DNA from: a candidate division WWE3 bacterium UBA1397
GTDB lineage: Bacteria > Patescibacteriota > WWE3 > UBA101185 > UBA10185
NCBI GenBank assembly: GCA_002305205.1
Contig: DBQJ01000009.1
Coordinates: 20,114-31,712 of the forward strand
Reading direction: 5' to 3'
Length of the DNA stretch: 11,599 nucleotides
Position 1 is the stretch's first letter. Each line of letters begins with the position of its first letter. A program made the position numbers and the translations under genes. A model generated the notes under the pieces. The model did no database searches and was not told the origin of the DNA. It saw only the letters and a program-made list of their open reading frames with translations. Of this stretch, positions 1 through 5,708 are shown in pieces.

Positions 1-80
1 AGAATAGAACTGAATTTTACAGCTTTTTCTTTATACTGCTCCTGTATTTCTGATTGAGGTAAAAAGTTTAATTCCTGCAT
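1..80 (-). CDS. pilN: PilN-like type IV pilus inner-membrane protein, N-terminal fragment
   Basis: Only the first 26 codons lie in the window; the gene runs off the left edge. The translation starts MQELNFLPQSEIQEQYKEK. The NFLP near the N-terminus matches the 'NLLP' motif that opens PilN proteins, whose short cytoplasmic tail binds PilM before a single membrane helix. The ATG lies 3 nt after the pilM stop, so the two genes are almost certainly co-transcribed and possibly translationally coupled. An SD-like AAGGGGG (93-99) sits 12 nt upstream, inside the end of pilM. The family call rests on this motif plus the position directly after pilM, the usual pilM-pilN order. The membrane segment is not visible. 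Confidence 0.8.
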   Translation of the reverse strand, partial: MQELNFLPQSEIQEQYKEKAVKFSSI

Positions 81-83
81 AAT

Positions 84-1118
84 TTACTGCAACCCCCTTA
101 ATGCTAAACCAACAGCAGTAGAATAGCTAGCTGAATTTTCAATAAGAACATTCTTCTGTTTTTCCATTTTTGGGGAGATAGTTAGTCCTGCCAAAGGATT
201 AGCTACTTGTACTTCATTGTCTATATTATTCGCTATGTATGTAATTAGTCCGGGCATTAGGGCAGTCCCACCTGATAAAATTATCCTCTTAATATTAGCA
301 GATGGATTATGCTTTGTGAAGAATACACTTGCTCTTTTAACTTCAAGTATTAAATTATCCAGTGAGGGCTTTATAACTTCAAATACTTTTCCTTCAGCTT
401 GGAATTTATCCGCCCCATATACTTTCTTGTATTCCTCAGCCTGTTCTCTTTCTAAGTTTAATTCCTGCTGGATAATCTTAGTAAACATTTCCCCTCCAAC
501 AGGAAGAGCTCTGGTAAACCTGACATAACCTCCATAGCATACAATAACCAATGTTCCTGAATACCCCATTTTTAGAACCATTGTCCCCAAAGGAGAATCT
601 TGTTTATCTCCCAGTGCCCTGCCTAATGCGACTGTCTCCGGTTCTATTGCTCTGGGAACTAAACCTGCTTTTTTAATTATTGATACATAATTATCTAAAG
701 CGTCTTTTTTTGCAGCTACTATCTGTACATTGACTTTATCTTTCTCCGTAAAATCAGGGTCCATTTTCTGATATGAGAGAACATACTGATCTCTAGGCAG
801 GGGAATATATTGATCTGCTTCATATTTAACTGAAGTTTTTAATTCTTTATCGTTCATAACCGGAAATTTAACTACTCTCATAAAAAGATTAGATTCATGA
901 AGACCGGAAACTACGTTTGGTGTGCTAAATCCTGCCTCGGTAAAAAAATGTTTTAGGGTATTAGAAAATGAATTAATATCTTCTTTTTCTCTGCTTTCCA
1001 GATTCAAACGCGGATTATCATAAGAACCAAAGTTAGTCACAACAATATCATCTTTCTTTTTCTCAAGCTCTATAGCTCTAACACTGCTTTTACCTAGATT
1101 TAAACCGACAATAGTCAT
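84..1118 (-). CDS. pilM: PilM-like actin-fold type IV pilus assembly protein
   Basis: 344 residues, a normal PilM length. PilM is a cytoplasmic actin/FtsA-like protein that binds the N-terminal tail of PilN and links the pilus motor to the PilN/PilO alignment complex. Family features are an N-terminal phosphate loop (GLNLGKSSVRAIEL, 5-18), the motif YEADQYIPLP (99-108) close to the PilM consensus, ALPVGGEMFT (204-213), and an adenosine-type loop LSGGTALMPG (281-290) followed by a NPL segment (307-309). Two positions are unusual. The phosphate-1 motif reads GLNLG where GLDIG is expected, and the phosphate-2 strand reads VLKMGYSGT (181-189) where a D-I-G type motif is expected. Both acidic residues are therefore missing, and nucleotide handling may be altered. 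The gene follows the minor pilins by 14 nt and precedes pilN by 3 nt. No clear SD is seen before the ATG. Confidence 0.93.
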   Translation of the reverse strand: MTIVGLNLGKSSVRAIELEKKKDDIVVTNFGSYDNPRLNLESREKEDINSFSNTLKHFFTEAGFSTPNVVSGLHESNLFMRVVKFPVMNDKELKTSVKYEADQYIPLPRDQYVLSYQKMDPDFTEKDKVNVQIVAAKKDALDNYVSIIKKAGLVPRAIEPETVALGRALGDKQDSPLGTMVLKMGYSGTLVIVCYGGYVRFTRALPVGGEMFTKIIQQELNLEREQAEEYKKVYGADKFQAEGKVFEVIKPSLDNLILEVKRASVFFTKHNPSANIKRIILSGGTALMPGLITYIANNIDNEVQVANPLAGLTISPKMEKQKNVLIENSASYSTAVGLALRGLQ

Positions 1119-1132
1119 AATTAAATTCTACA

Positions 1133-1939
1133 TTACATAATACTGTTAGACAACGAATATTCAGGGGATTTCTGAAAGATAGAGTAATCAAAAATAATAG
1201 GGGCAATGGCTGTTGATTTCAATACCTTTACCTTTTTTACTGCATCTCCTGCAGTACCTACAGATGTAATTAAAATACCCTGTTTAGGTATGGATTGCCC
1301 ACTCTGGGGAACAAAATATATTCTTGCGTTCAAGTACATTGGCCTGACTCTTAGCATAACAGGTGTGCCATCTGCAGTTACTGTAAAACAATTGGAGAAT
1401 CCATGACTGGCGAATGAAGAATCAAAATTATTCTCGGGTACAGATGTATTCACTGCGTTATGTGCATAAGGTGTAGATACTATAGTTCCGGATTCATTCT
1501 TAATATAGGAAGCATAAATAGAGGAGGGGGTGTTCCAACATACATCAATAGAAGCTCCTGAGGTATATCCGTTAAGATTTAATTGAAATACCTCATCAGT
1601 TTCAACTTCTGTATCAAACATATCTGTTGTTTCACCGGCATAAGACAAGGATACCTGAGCAGATATAATTTGTCCGTTTAAATCCTGAACCTGCCAGGTA
1701 CACGCTGAACCGCAATTTCCGTAGTTTATATACTCTTCTAATACACTTGTATTTTCAACTAACATTCTCTCCGCAGCACCTTCTGCTGCGGCTAAAGCTT
1801 TTGAAAGATCATCCGCTTGTGTACGCATACTCACTCTTTTAATTAAAGAGGAAGAAGCAACTACCCCAAGGGTAAGAGATAGTACTGCCAATACCACCGC
1901 GGCAACCAGAATCTGTCCTTTTCTTAGTATAGTCTTCAT
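1133..1939 (-). CDS. GspK/PilX-like minor pilin (KGQ prepilin)
   Basis: 268 residues. The leader MKTILRKG is followed by QILVAAVVLAVLSLTLGVV, a prepilin helix with predicted cleavage G|Q after residue 8. Position +5 is Ala, not the Glu found in most pilins. Lack of Glu5 is a known property of the GspK pseudopilin, which sits at the tip. After the helix comes an Ala-rich stretch (KALAAAEGAAERML), as in PilX-type proteins, then a Cys-containing globular domain that ends near FDYSIF. The protein is a clear paralogue of the product of 5709-6587: they share the KGQ start, VAS..L....R in the helix, 'AAAEG..ER.L', a 'GY...V/D-x-CW' segment and the C-terminal FDYSIF. It is the last of four minor pilins and lies just before pilM. 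The preceding gap is 28 nt with no convincing SD. The exact subfamily is inferred from order and Glu5 absence. Confidence 0.8.
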   Translation of the reverse strand: MKTILRKGQILVAAVVLAVLSLTLGVVASSSLIKRVSMRTQADDLSKALAAAEGAAERMLVENTSVLEEYINYGNCGSACTWQVQDLNGQIISAQVSLSYAGETTDMFDTEVETDEVFQLNLNGYTSGASIDVCWNTPSSIYASYIKNESGTIVSTPYAHNAVNTSVPENNFDSSFASHGFSNCFTVTADGTPVMLRVRPMYLNARIYFVPQSGQSIPKQGILITSVGTAGDAVKKVKVLKSTAIAPIIFDYSIFQKSPEYSLSNSIM

Positions 1940-1967
1940 ACTTAGATACTACGTATATTCAAATGAA

Positions 1968-2501
1968 CTAATATGTACTTCTAACAACTACTGTATTGGA
2001 TATGGTGTATGTTTCAGAGCTGGGTACGTTTCCTGTCATATCAGAAGAGGTAAAAACAAGATTATATCCCACAACAACGGGAAATACTCCGGTATCAGAC
2101 AGGGAGAAACTCCCCGTTACATTTACCCCTCCGGGAGATGTATTATCCGTAAGATTATAGGAACCTCCGTGTAGCGGATCAGAGAATGTTATTAAACCAC
2201 TTTCATTAACTGATATTTCTACCTCCTCCCCATTTCTTCTTTCAATAATTATGGTAGATCCTCCTATTGATGTATGGGGTCTTCTTACTGATACCGCATT
2301 TCTAAGCTCCTTCTCTATAGACAATGATACAAAATTTGCCTGTTGTTCAATACCGTTCATAACTCTGCTTTTTGTCTGACTTCTGACTAAAGAAATCAGA
2401 ATGTCGCTGGTTACTCCAAATGATATTGCTAATAATCCTACTACTAATACCATTTCGACTAAGGTAAATCCTGCTTTATTTTTTATACCTGTATTCTTCA
2501 T
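1968..2501 (-). CDS. GspJ/PilW-like minor pilin
   Basis: 177 residues. The leader MKNTGIKNKAG is followed by FTLVEMVLVVGLLAISFGV, a classical type IV prepilin N-terminus with cleavage G|F and Glu at +5. The rest is a mostly beta-rich periplasmic or surface domain with no Cys (segments such as GSTIIIERRNGEEVEISV and the C-terminal ETYTISNTVVVRSTY). The early helix continuation 'NGIEQQANFVSLSIEKELRNA' resembles GspJ/PilW proteins. The gene lies 2 nt after the PilV-like gene and upstream of the GspK/PilX-like gene, which fits the usual J/W slot. Weak SD: an AGG lies about 9 nt before the ATG. It presumably takes part in the tip or priming complex in the inner membrane. Prepilin identity is certain; the J/W assignment is inferred mainly from order and style. 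Confidence 0.8.
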   Translation of the reverse strand: MKNTGIKNKAGFTLVEMVLVVGLLAISFGVTSDILISLVRSQTKSRVMNGIEQQANFVSLSIEKELRNAVSVRRPHTSIGGSTIIIERRNGEEVEISVNESGLITFSDPLHGGSYNLTDNTSPGGVNVTGSFSLSDTGVFPVVVGYNLVFTSSDMTGNVPSSETYTISNTVVVRSTY

Positions 2502-2503
2502 AT

Positions 2504-2998
2504 TTAATTGCCTAAATTCCAGTTAGTAAAATCGGTATATAAATAAGTATTCTTAGGCTCCCCGCCTATTGTCCAGGAAGCTGTAACTGTTGCTCTCACC
2601 ATATCATCAGTTTCTTCCGCTTGCCCCCCTGATATTTTTGATATTGTAAAATATCTGTTTATTACCTCGGCTCCAATTCCTTCTGAACATTGTCCGTTTT
2701 GTACTGTAAGTGTTTGTGTATTAATACAACATGGGCTGCTGCCATAGCAACCTCTGATACTATTAATAAATATCTGCCAGCTAGAATCACTTCTTTCTCT
2801 ATATGCTCTGAGCAATTCCATCTCTCTTTTAGCTAATTGTGTTCCCTGAAGCTGTAATTTACTCTGAAGAGAGGATCTAAGAGAGTAGAGGGATAGGGAA
2901 ACAAGTGATGTAATCACCACAACCGATATTCCCAAAGCAGCTATAACTTCTACGAGAGCTATACCTCTTCTATTTTTATATATTTTATTTATTCCCAT
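2504..2998 (-). CDS. GspI/PilV-like minor pilin
   Basis: 164 residues. The leader MGINKIYKNRRG precedes IALVEVIAALGISVVVITSLV, so cleavage is predicted at G|I with Glu at +5. The 'ALVEVIAALGI' wording is typical of PilV/GspI-type minor pilins, as is the following region rich in Q, K, R and E (LQSKLQLQGTQLAKREMELL). The downstream domain has Cys residues (IRGCYGSSPCC, then NGQC) and a Trp-containing C-terminus (FTNWNLGN). The gene follows the GspH-like gene by 4 nt and precedes the PilW-like gene by 2 nt, so the set is very likely one transcript. Only a weak GGA lies upstream of the ATG. It would act in the pilus priming or tip complex. Confidence 0.8.
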   Translation of the reverse strand: MGINKIYKNRRGIALVEVIAALGISVVVITSLVSLSLYSLRSSLQSKLQLQGTQLAKREMELLRAYRERSDSSWQIFINSIRGCYGSSPCCINTQTLTVQNGQCSEGIGAEVINRYFTISKISGGQAEETDDMVRATVTASWTIGGEPKNTYLYTDFTNWNLGN

Positions 2999-3002
2999 AT
3001 TA

Positions 3003-3587
3003 TTAATCAGATCCGTTTCCTATCATCCCTGTATAATTCCAACTAACATTTTTTATCTGGTTGTTGTAAAAAACTTGAATAGACCCGGTATAAACATTAC
3101 TGCTAGATAATATTTTCCCTGTGTCCATATCAAAAAATAAACATTGTAGATTACCAGCAGGATTTAACACAGCTCCTTCAGGAAGATCAAACTTACCTTC
3201 GTATCTTGAATCGGAAGGATTATATCCATTACATCTGGTACTTCTTCCTGTAGGGTTATCGTAGTTAATAAATTCAAGATCAGAATATACGTGATAAGTT
3301 CCTATATCCGGTGTAATCTTTACAACCCAAAATCTTCCTGTAAGATCCGATGTTGCATTACCACCAGCTGAAATTACCGTTTCTGATTTCTCTCCTGTTA
3401 GGGATTTATTTTGTATTGATCTTAAATCATTTTTAAGTTGTTCTTTAGCTTGAAATAGTGTTTGATTTCTTAAATATGAAGAAAAAGCAGGCAGGGCTGC
3501 TCCTGTTATTATTATTATTATTGACACGACAATAAGAAGTTCAATGAGTGTAAATGCTTTCTTATTATTCTCTGAGGGCAGAATCAT
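3003..3587 (-). CDS. GspH/FimT/FimU-like minor pilin
   Basis: 194 residues from the chosen ATG. The leader MILPSENNKKA precedes FTLIELLIVVSIIIIITGA, giving a prepilin helix with Glu at +5. The residue before the cleavage site is Ala, not the usual Gly; Ala is tolerated by some prepilin peptidases. The following 'FSSYLRNQTLFQAKEQLKNDLRSIQNKSLTG' fits GspH/FimT proteins, in which a helix is followed by a beta domain; here that domain includes GRFWVVKI and the Cys pair at TRCNGY and NLQCLF. An in-frame TTG at 3623 would add 12 residues. I prefer 3587 because the resulting leader is shorter, but neither start has a good SD. Five consecutive ATA Ile codons encode the IIIII of the helix. This is the first gene of the H-I-J-K-like series. 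Confidence 0.78.
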   Translation of the reverse strand: MILPSENNKKAFTLIELLIVVSIIIIITGAALPAFSSYLRNQTLFQAKEQLKNDLRSIQNKSLTGEKSETVISAGGNATSDLTGRFWVVKITPDIGTYHVYSDLEFINYDNPTGRSTRCNGYNPSDSRYEGKFDLPEGAVLNPAGNLQCLFFDMDTGKILSSSNVYTGSIQVFYNNQIKNVSWNYTGMIGNGSD

Positions 3588-3631
3588 ATATGTTAATACT
3601 ACCAGATGGTTAAAACTGCGCAATATTACTT

Positions 3632-4108
3632 TTAAGGGGAGATAAGATTAAGATTATTCCCAATTTCATACATATGAGGATCGTTTCCCCCGTCTTCAGT
3701 CATCTTATCTTCCATTGATTCTAAAAATACATTCAGTTCATAAGAATTACCATTGTTTATATATGAATAGAAATGTTCTGAATCATTAAGAGGGTCTATA
3801 GGCATACGTGATAGAAAAGGGGATAAGTTTTCAGCAATCCAGCTTCCCGATGCATTATCCAAGGATATACTCCCTTCGGGAATTACTGTACTTATCCTAA
3901 GAGTATTTTCCAAATCAGGATAATCCGAATTAGTTAGAAGGTATTCATTGACTGCTTCATCTATAGTAGATATATCGGATAATCTTTTAACATCTCTGGC
4001 ATTTTGTTTATTTGTATAAACATTCATAACCAAGTATGAAGCAGAGAATAGTAATCCCAATACAGCCATTACAGCTATCAACTCTACTAATGTGACTCCT
4101 TTTTTCAT
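3632..4108 (-). CDS. Type IV pilin-like protein (short GspG-style minor pilin)
   Basis: 158 residues. The leader is very short: MKKG, then VTLVELIAVMAVLGLLFSASY, with cleavage G|V and Glu at +5. After the helix comes 'NARDVKRLSDISTIDEAVNEY', close to the RDxxRxxDL...ALxxY pattern of GspG-like pilins common in CPR genomes. Later PIDPLNDSEHFYSY resembles the 'P-DP-N...Y-Y' segment of the same family. No Cys is present. The start ATG lies 6 nt after the preceding pilin gene and has no SD, so translational coupling is plausible. The next gene starts about 44 nt further on. It could be a minor pilus subunit or a shaft component used in other conditions; the sequence cannot tell which. Confidence 0.83.
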   Translation of the reverse strand: MKKGVTLVELIAVMAVLGLLFSASYLVMNVYTNKQNARDVKRLSDISTIDEAVNEYLLTNSDYPDLENTLRISTVIPEGSISLDNASGSWIAENLSPFLSRMPIDPLNDSEHFYSYINNGNSYELNVFLESMEDKMTEDGGNDPHMYEIGNNLNLISP

Positions 4109-4114
4109 ATGATG

Positions 4115-4621
4115 CTAAAGGGGATTTTCTACACCGTAGCAGAATAAAGTAGCATCAGAGATATTACAACCTGCAATAGAACTCCAATTAGTCAGAGAGC
4201 TGCAGAGGCTGGCATCGTCTGATGAAGACACCTCCATATGAGTTGCTAGTATATATTTACCGGGGGAGGAAGCGGGACTTTTGTACCAGTAATTTCTTTG
4301 TGCTGCAACACTGCATGGACTTGCAATAGCTTCCGATGTTCTCATAGGGTCAATAGGAAGAACGTTAATATAATTAGGGGATAGACCCGGAATATCTCGC
4401 ACTTCAATCCAATTTTCTGCAGTAACGTATGATCTATGATCGGCAAAGTATAGTTCTAAAGCTGTTTGTACTTTCTTTAAATCAGAAATTCTTTGGGAAT
4501 CTCTTGATTTAGCTCTTAATCCTCTAACATCCACAACACCTAATAAAACACCACTTAATATCCCTATAAGAAGAATAACAAGTAGTAACTCTATTAATGT
4601 AAATCCATTTCTTTTTTTCAT
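4115..4621 (-). CDS. Type IV pilin-like protein (GspG-style)
   Basis: 168 residues from the chosen ATG. The leader MKKRNG precedes FTLIELLLVILLIGILSGV, with cleavage G|F and Glu at +5. Then comes 'RDSQRISDLKKVQTALELYF', the GspG-like pattern, and INVLPIDPMRTSE matching the 'LP-DP' segment. Cys residues lie in ASPCSV, ASLCSS, AGCNI and LFCYG, enough for two disulfides. Upstream in-frame ATGs at 4639 and 4648 exist, and the one at 4639 overlaps the preceding TGA. I choose 4621 because it gives a normal short leader and has GAGGG (4633-4637) 11 nt upstream. It is a likely minor or alternative pilin. Confidence 0.85.
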   Translation of the reverse strand: MKKRNGFTLIELLLVILLIGILSGVLLGVVDVRGLRAKSRDSQRISDLKKVQTALELYFADHRSYVTAENWIEVRDIPGLSPNYINVLPIDPMRTSEAIASPCSVAAQRNYWYKSPASSPGKYILATHMEVSSSDDASLCSSLTNWSSIAGCNISDATLFCYGVENPL

Positions 4622-4632
4622 AATATTAATAT

Positions 4633-4637
4633 CCCTC
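4633..4637 (-). promoter_or_regulatory. Ribosome binding site GAGGG for the pilin gene at 4115-4621
   Basis: On the minus strand GAGGG is followed by 11 nt and then the ATG at 4621. It overlaps the end of the preceding gene, whose TGA stop is at 4636-4638. The site favours 4621 over the in-frame ATGs at 4639 and 4648, which it would lie at or inside of. Confidence 0.5.
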
Positions 4638-5064
4638 ATGGGGTACATGTAGGATTAGTGCTGCTCCAATTTGAACGATCAATTCTTTCTATACATTCCT
4701 TAATACTTCCCCATACAGAATTATATCTATAGAACTTAGAGCTATTAGAAGATAGGGCTACGTTTATTTCAAAATCTCTATAAGAATTACCCCAATAATA
4801 TGAAATATCAGCAGGCCACTGTTTTACATATGTATTTCTCAATACTGTGTCAGTATTCACAGAAGGACATACACCCTCACCTGCACAATATGCCTCAATA
4901 GACTGAGCTAATTTTTCAATATTGGATCTTTTTATAGCATCTTGTGCTTTATTTCTTTGAACATTGGGATTAATAACCGATGTCATCACTCCTGCTAATA
5001 TCCCTAATATTGAAACAACTAGAAGCAATTCTATTATTGTGAATCCTTTATTTATCTTAATCAT
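4636..5064 (-). CDS. Type IV pilin-like protein, paralogue of the major pilin
   Basis: 142 residues from ATG 5064. The leader MIKINKG precedes FTIIELLLVVSILGILAGV, with cleavage G|F and Glu at +5. The segment after the helix, VINPNVQRNKAQDAIKRSNIEKL, lines up with VINPARQQTRARETVLRSTVEKG of the preceding pilin (5106-5573), so the two look like a tandem duplication that has diverged. Four Cys residues (AYC, GVC, KEC, PTC) could form two disulfides, the last pair closing a C-terminal loop. The frame stays open upstream to a TTG at 5127, but that would add an implausible 21-residue extension across the hairpin at 5071-5096. The true start follows that hairpin by 6 nt and has no free SD. The gene ends in the only TGA stop in the window. 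Probably a less abundant pilin. Confidence 0.85.
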   Translation of the reverse strand: MIKINKGFTIIELLLVVSILGILAGVMTSVINPNVQRNKAQDAIKRSNIEKLAQSIEAYCAGEGVCPSVNTDTVLRNTYVKQWPADISYYWGNSYRDFEINVALSSNSSKFYRYNSVWGSIKECIERIDRSNWSSTNPTCTP

Positions 5065-5070
5065 AAACAC

Positions 5071-5096
5071 ACGAGGGACATATACATGTCCCTCGT
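5071..5096 (-). promoter_or_regulatory. Strong intercistronic hairpin between the major pilin and the next pilin gene
   Basis: The arms ACGAGGGACAT (5071-5081) and ATGTCCCTCGT (5086-5096) are perfect inverted repeats of 11 bp around a 4-nt loop. It is the most stable-looking stem I found in the window. It lies 9 nt after the major pilin stop (5106-5108) and ends 6 nt before the ATG at 5064. On the minus strand it is followed by GTGTTTATG, so there is no real U-tract and a complete intrinsic terminator is unlikely. It is better read as a 3' stabilising or processing element, or a leaky attenuator, that lets the pilin upstream be made in excess. Its 5' arm holds the only SD-like GAGGG near the next start. 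Confidence 0.75.
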
Positions 5097-5105
5097 ATAA
5101 AATTC

Positions 5106-5573
5106 TTATTGAACACCTATCATACAAGTGCTACCCGTTGGTATAACGATATTCCCTGCGGTAGCGGCGTTAAAATCATAGTTGCACTGAAATCTACAAG
5201 TACCAAGTAAACCTCTATAAACCACATTAGCGGTAGCGGCTGTATTTGCTGAAGAATCTGCATCTCCCGGGGTCGCTGAGTCTGTAAGATAGTATGTTGC
5301 TCCTGTCGGTGTTCCATCAACCCCTAACACTCCTATTTCGTCTTTAGTATCACATGTATTTGCATCTGCACTAGTACTACCACAAGCATGCAAGGCTAGG
5401 CATCCTTTTTCAACTGTAGATCGCAATACTGTCTCTCTTGCTCTAGTCTGTTGCCTTGCGGGATTAATAACTGTAATCAATACTCCTGCTAATATACCAA
5501 TAATAACAATAACTATAAGTAATTCTATTAGGGTGAAACCCGAAGCAGCTTTACTCTTTTTTAAATTAATCAT
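5106..5573 (-). CDS. Probable major type IV pilin
   Basis: 155 residues from ATG 5573. The leader MINLKKSKAASG precedes FTLIELLIVIVIIGILAGV, with cleavage G|F and Glu at +5; mature length is about 143. After the helix comes VINPARQQTRARETVLRSTVEK, then a small Thr/Ala/Gly-rich domain with six Cys (GCL, HAC, NTC, GTC, FQC, STC). The last Cys lies near the C-terminus, as in a pilin disulfide loop. I call it major because it alone has its own good promoter (5666-5694), a structured leader, the best SD in the window and a strong 3' hairpin. An upstream in-frame ATG at 5594 would read the SD as codons (MEGGEKQ), so 5573 is preferred. It is predicted to form the pilus shaft after cleavage by the prepilin peptidase. 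Which subunit is truly major is inferred, not seen. Confidence 0.87.
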   Translation of the reverse strand: MINLKKSKAASGFTLIELLIVIVIIGILAGVLITVINPARQQTRARETVLRSTVEKGCLALHACGSTSADANTCDTKDEIGVLGVDGTPTGATYYLTDSATPGDADSSANTAATANVVYRGLLGTCRFQCNYDFNAATAGNIVIPTGSTCMIGVQ

Positions 5574-5581
5574 CTGCTTCT

Positions 5582-5592
5582 CACCCCCCTCC
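5582..5592 (-). promoter_or_regulatory. Strong ribosome binding site of the major pilin gene
   Basis: The minus strand reads GGAGGGGGGTG, then 8 nt, then ATG at 5573. It is the longest purine SD in the window and decides the start of the pilin against the in-frame ATG at 5594, which precedes it. Confidence 0.8.
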
Positions 5593-5595
5593 ATG

Positions 5596-5623
5596 ATGTT
5601 TTATTAAATACGAAATAAAACAT
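5596..5623 (-). repeat. AT-rich inverted repeat in the 5' leader of the major pilin
   Basis: The arms ATGTTTTATT (5596-5605) and AATAAAACAT (5614-5623) are perfect 10-bp inverted repeats with an 8-nt loop. The element sits just upstream of the SD (5582-5592), in the untranslated leader. It may stabilise the mRNA 5' end and keep the SD single-stranded. It has no following U-run, so it is not a terminator for the upstream gene. Confidence 0.6.
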
Positions 5624-5665
5624 AGACAGCATAGGATTTATTTATTAAATAATTCCCATATTAAA

Positions 5666-5694
5666 ATTATGAACGATTAATTATATGTAGTCAA
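5666..5694 (-). promoter_or_regulatory. Sigma-70-type promoter of the major pilin gene
   Basis: On the minus strand the -35 TTGACT (5689-5694) and the -10 CATAAT (5666-5671) are separated by exactly 17 nt; each matches the consensus at five of six positions. The predicted start is near 5659, leaving a leader of about 85 nt before the ATG at 5573. It lies in the 135-nt gap between the preceding stop (5709) and the pilin start, the longest gap in the minus-strand cluster. No -24/-12 sigma-54 type motif was seen. Confidence 0.72.
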
Positions 5695-5708
5695 CAGATA
5701 TATATTGG

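Noticed and set aside
217..528. Plus-strand open frame of 103 codons inside pilM
   Set aside because: It is antisense to a well-conserved PilM region, has no recognisable domain, and no promoter or SD of its own.
4636..4638. Alternative genetic code in which TGA encodes Gly (as in some CPR lineages)
   Set aside because: No long frame contains an internal TGA, and reading through the single TGA stop soon reaches another stop without extending a recognisable domain.
5071..5096. Calling the 11-bp hairpin a full intrinsic terminator
   Set aside because: Downstream on the minus strand only GTGTTT precedes the next ATG, with no U-tract, and the genes beyond have no other visible promoter.
5065..5127. 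Longer start (TTG at 5127) for the pilin gene at 4636
   Set aside because: It would place 21 extra residues ahead of a normal short prepilin leader and run through the hairpin and the end of the previous gene.
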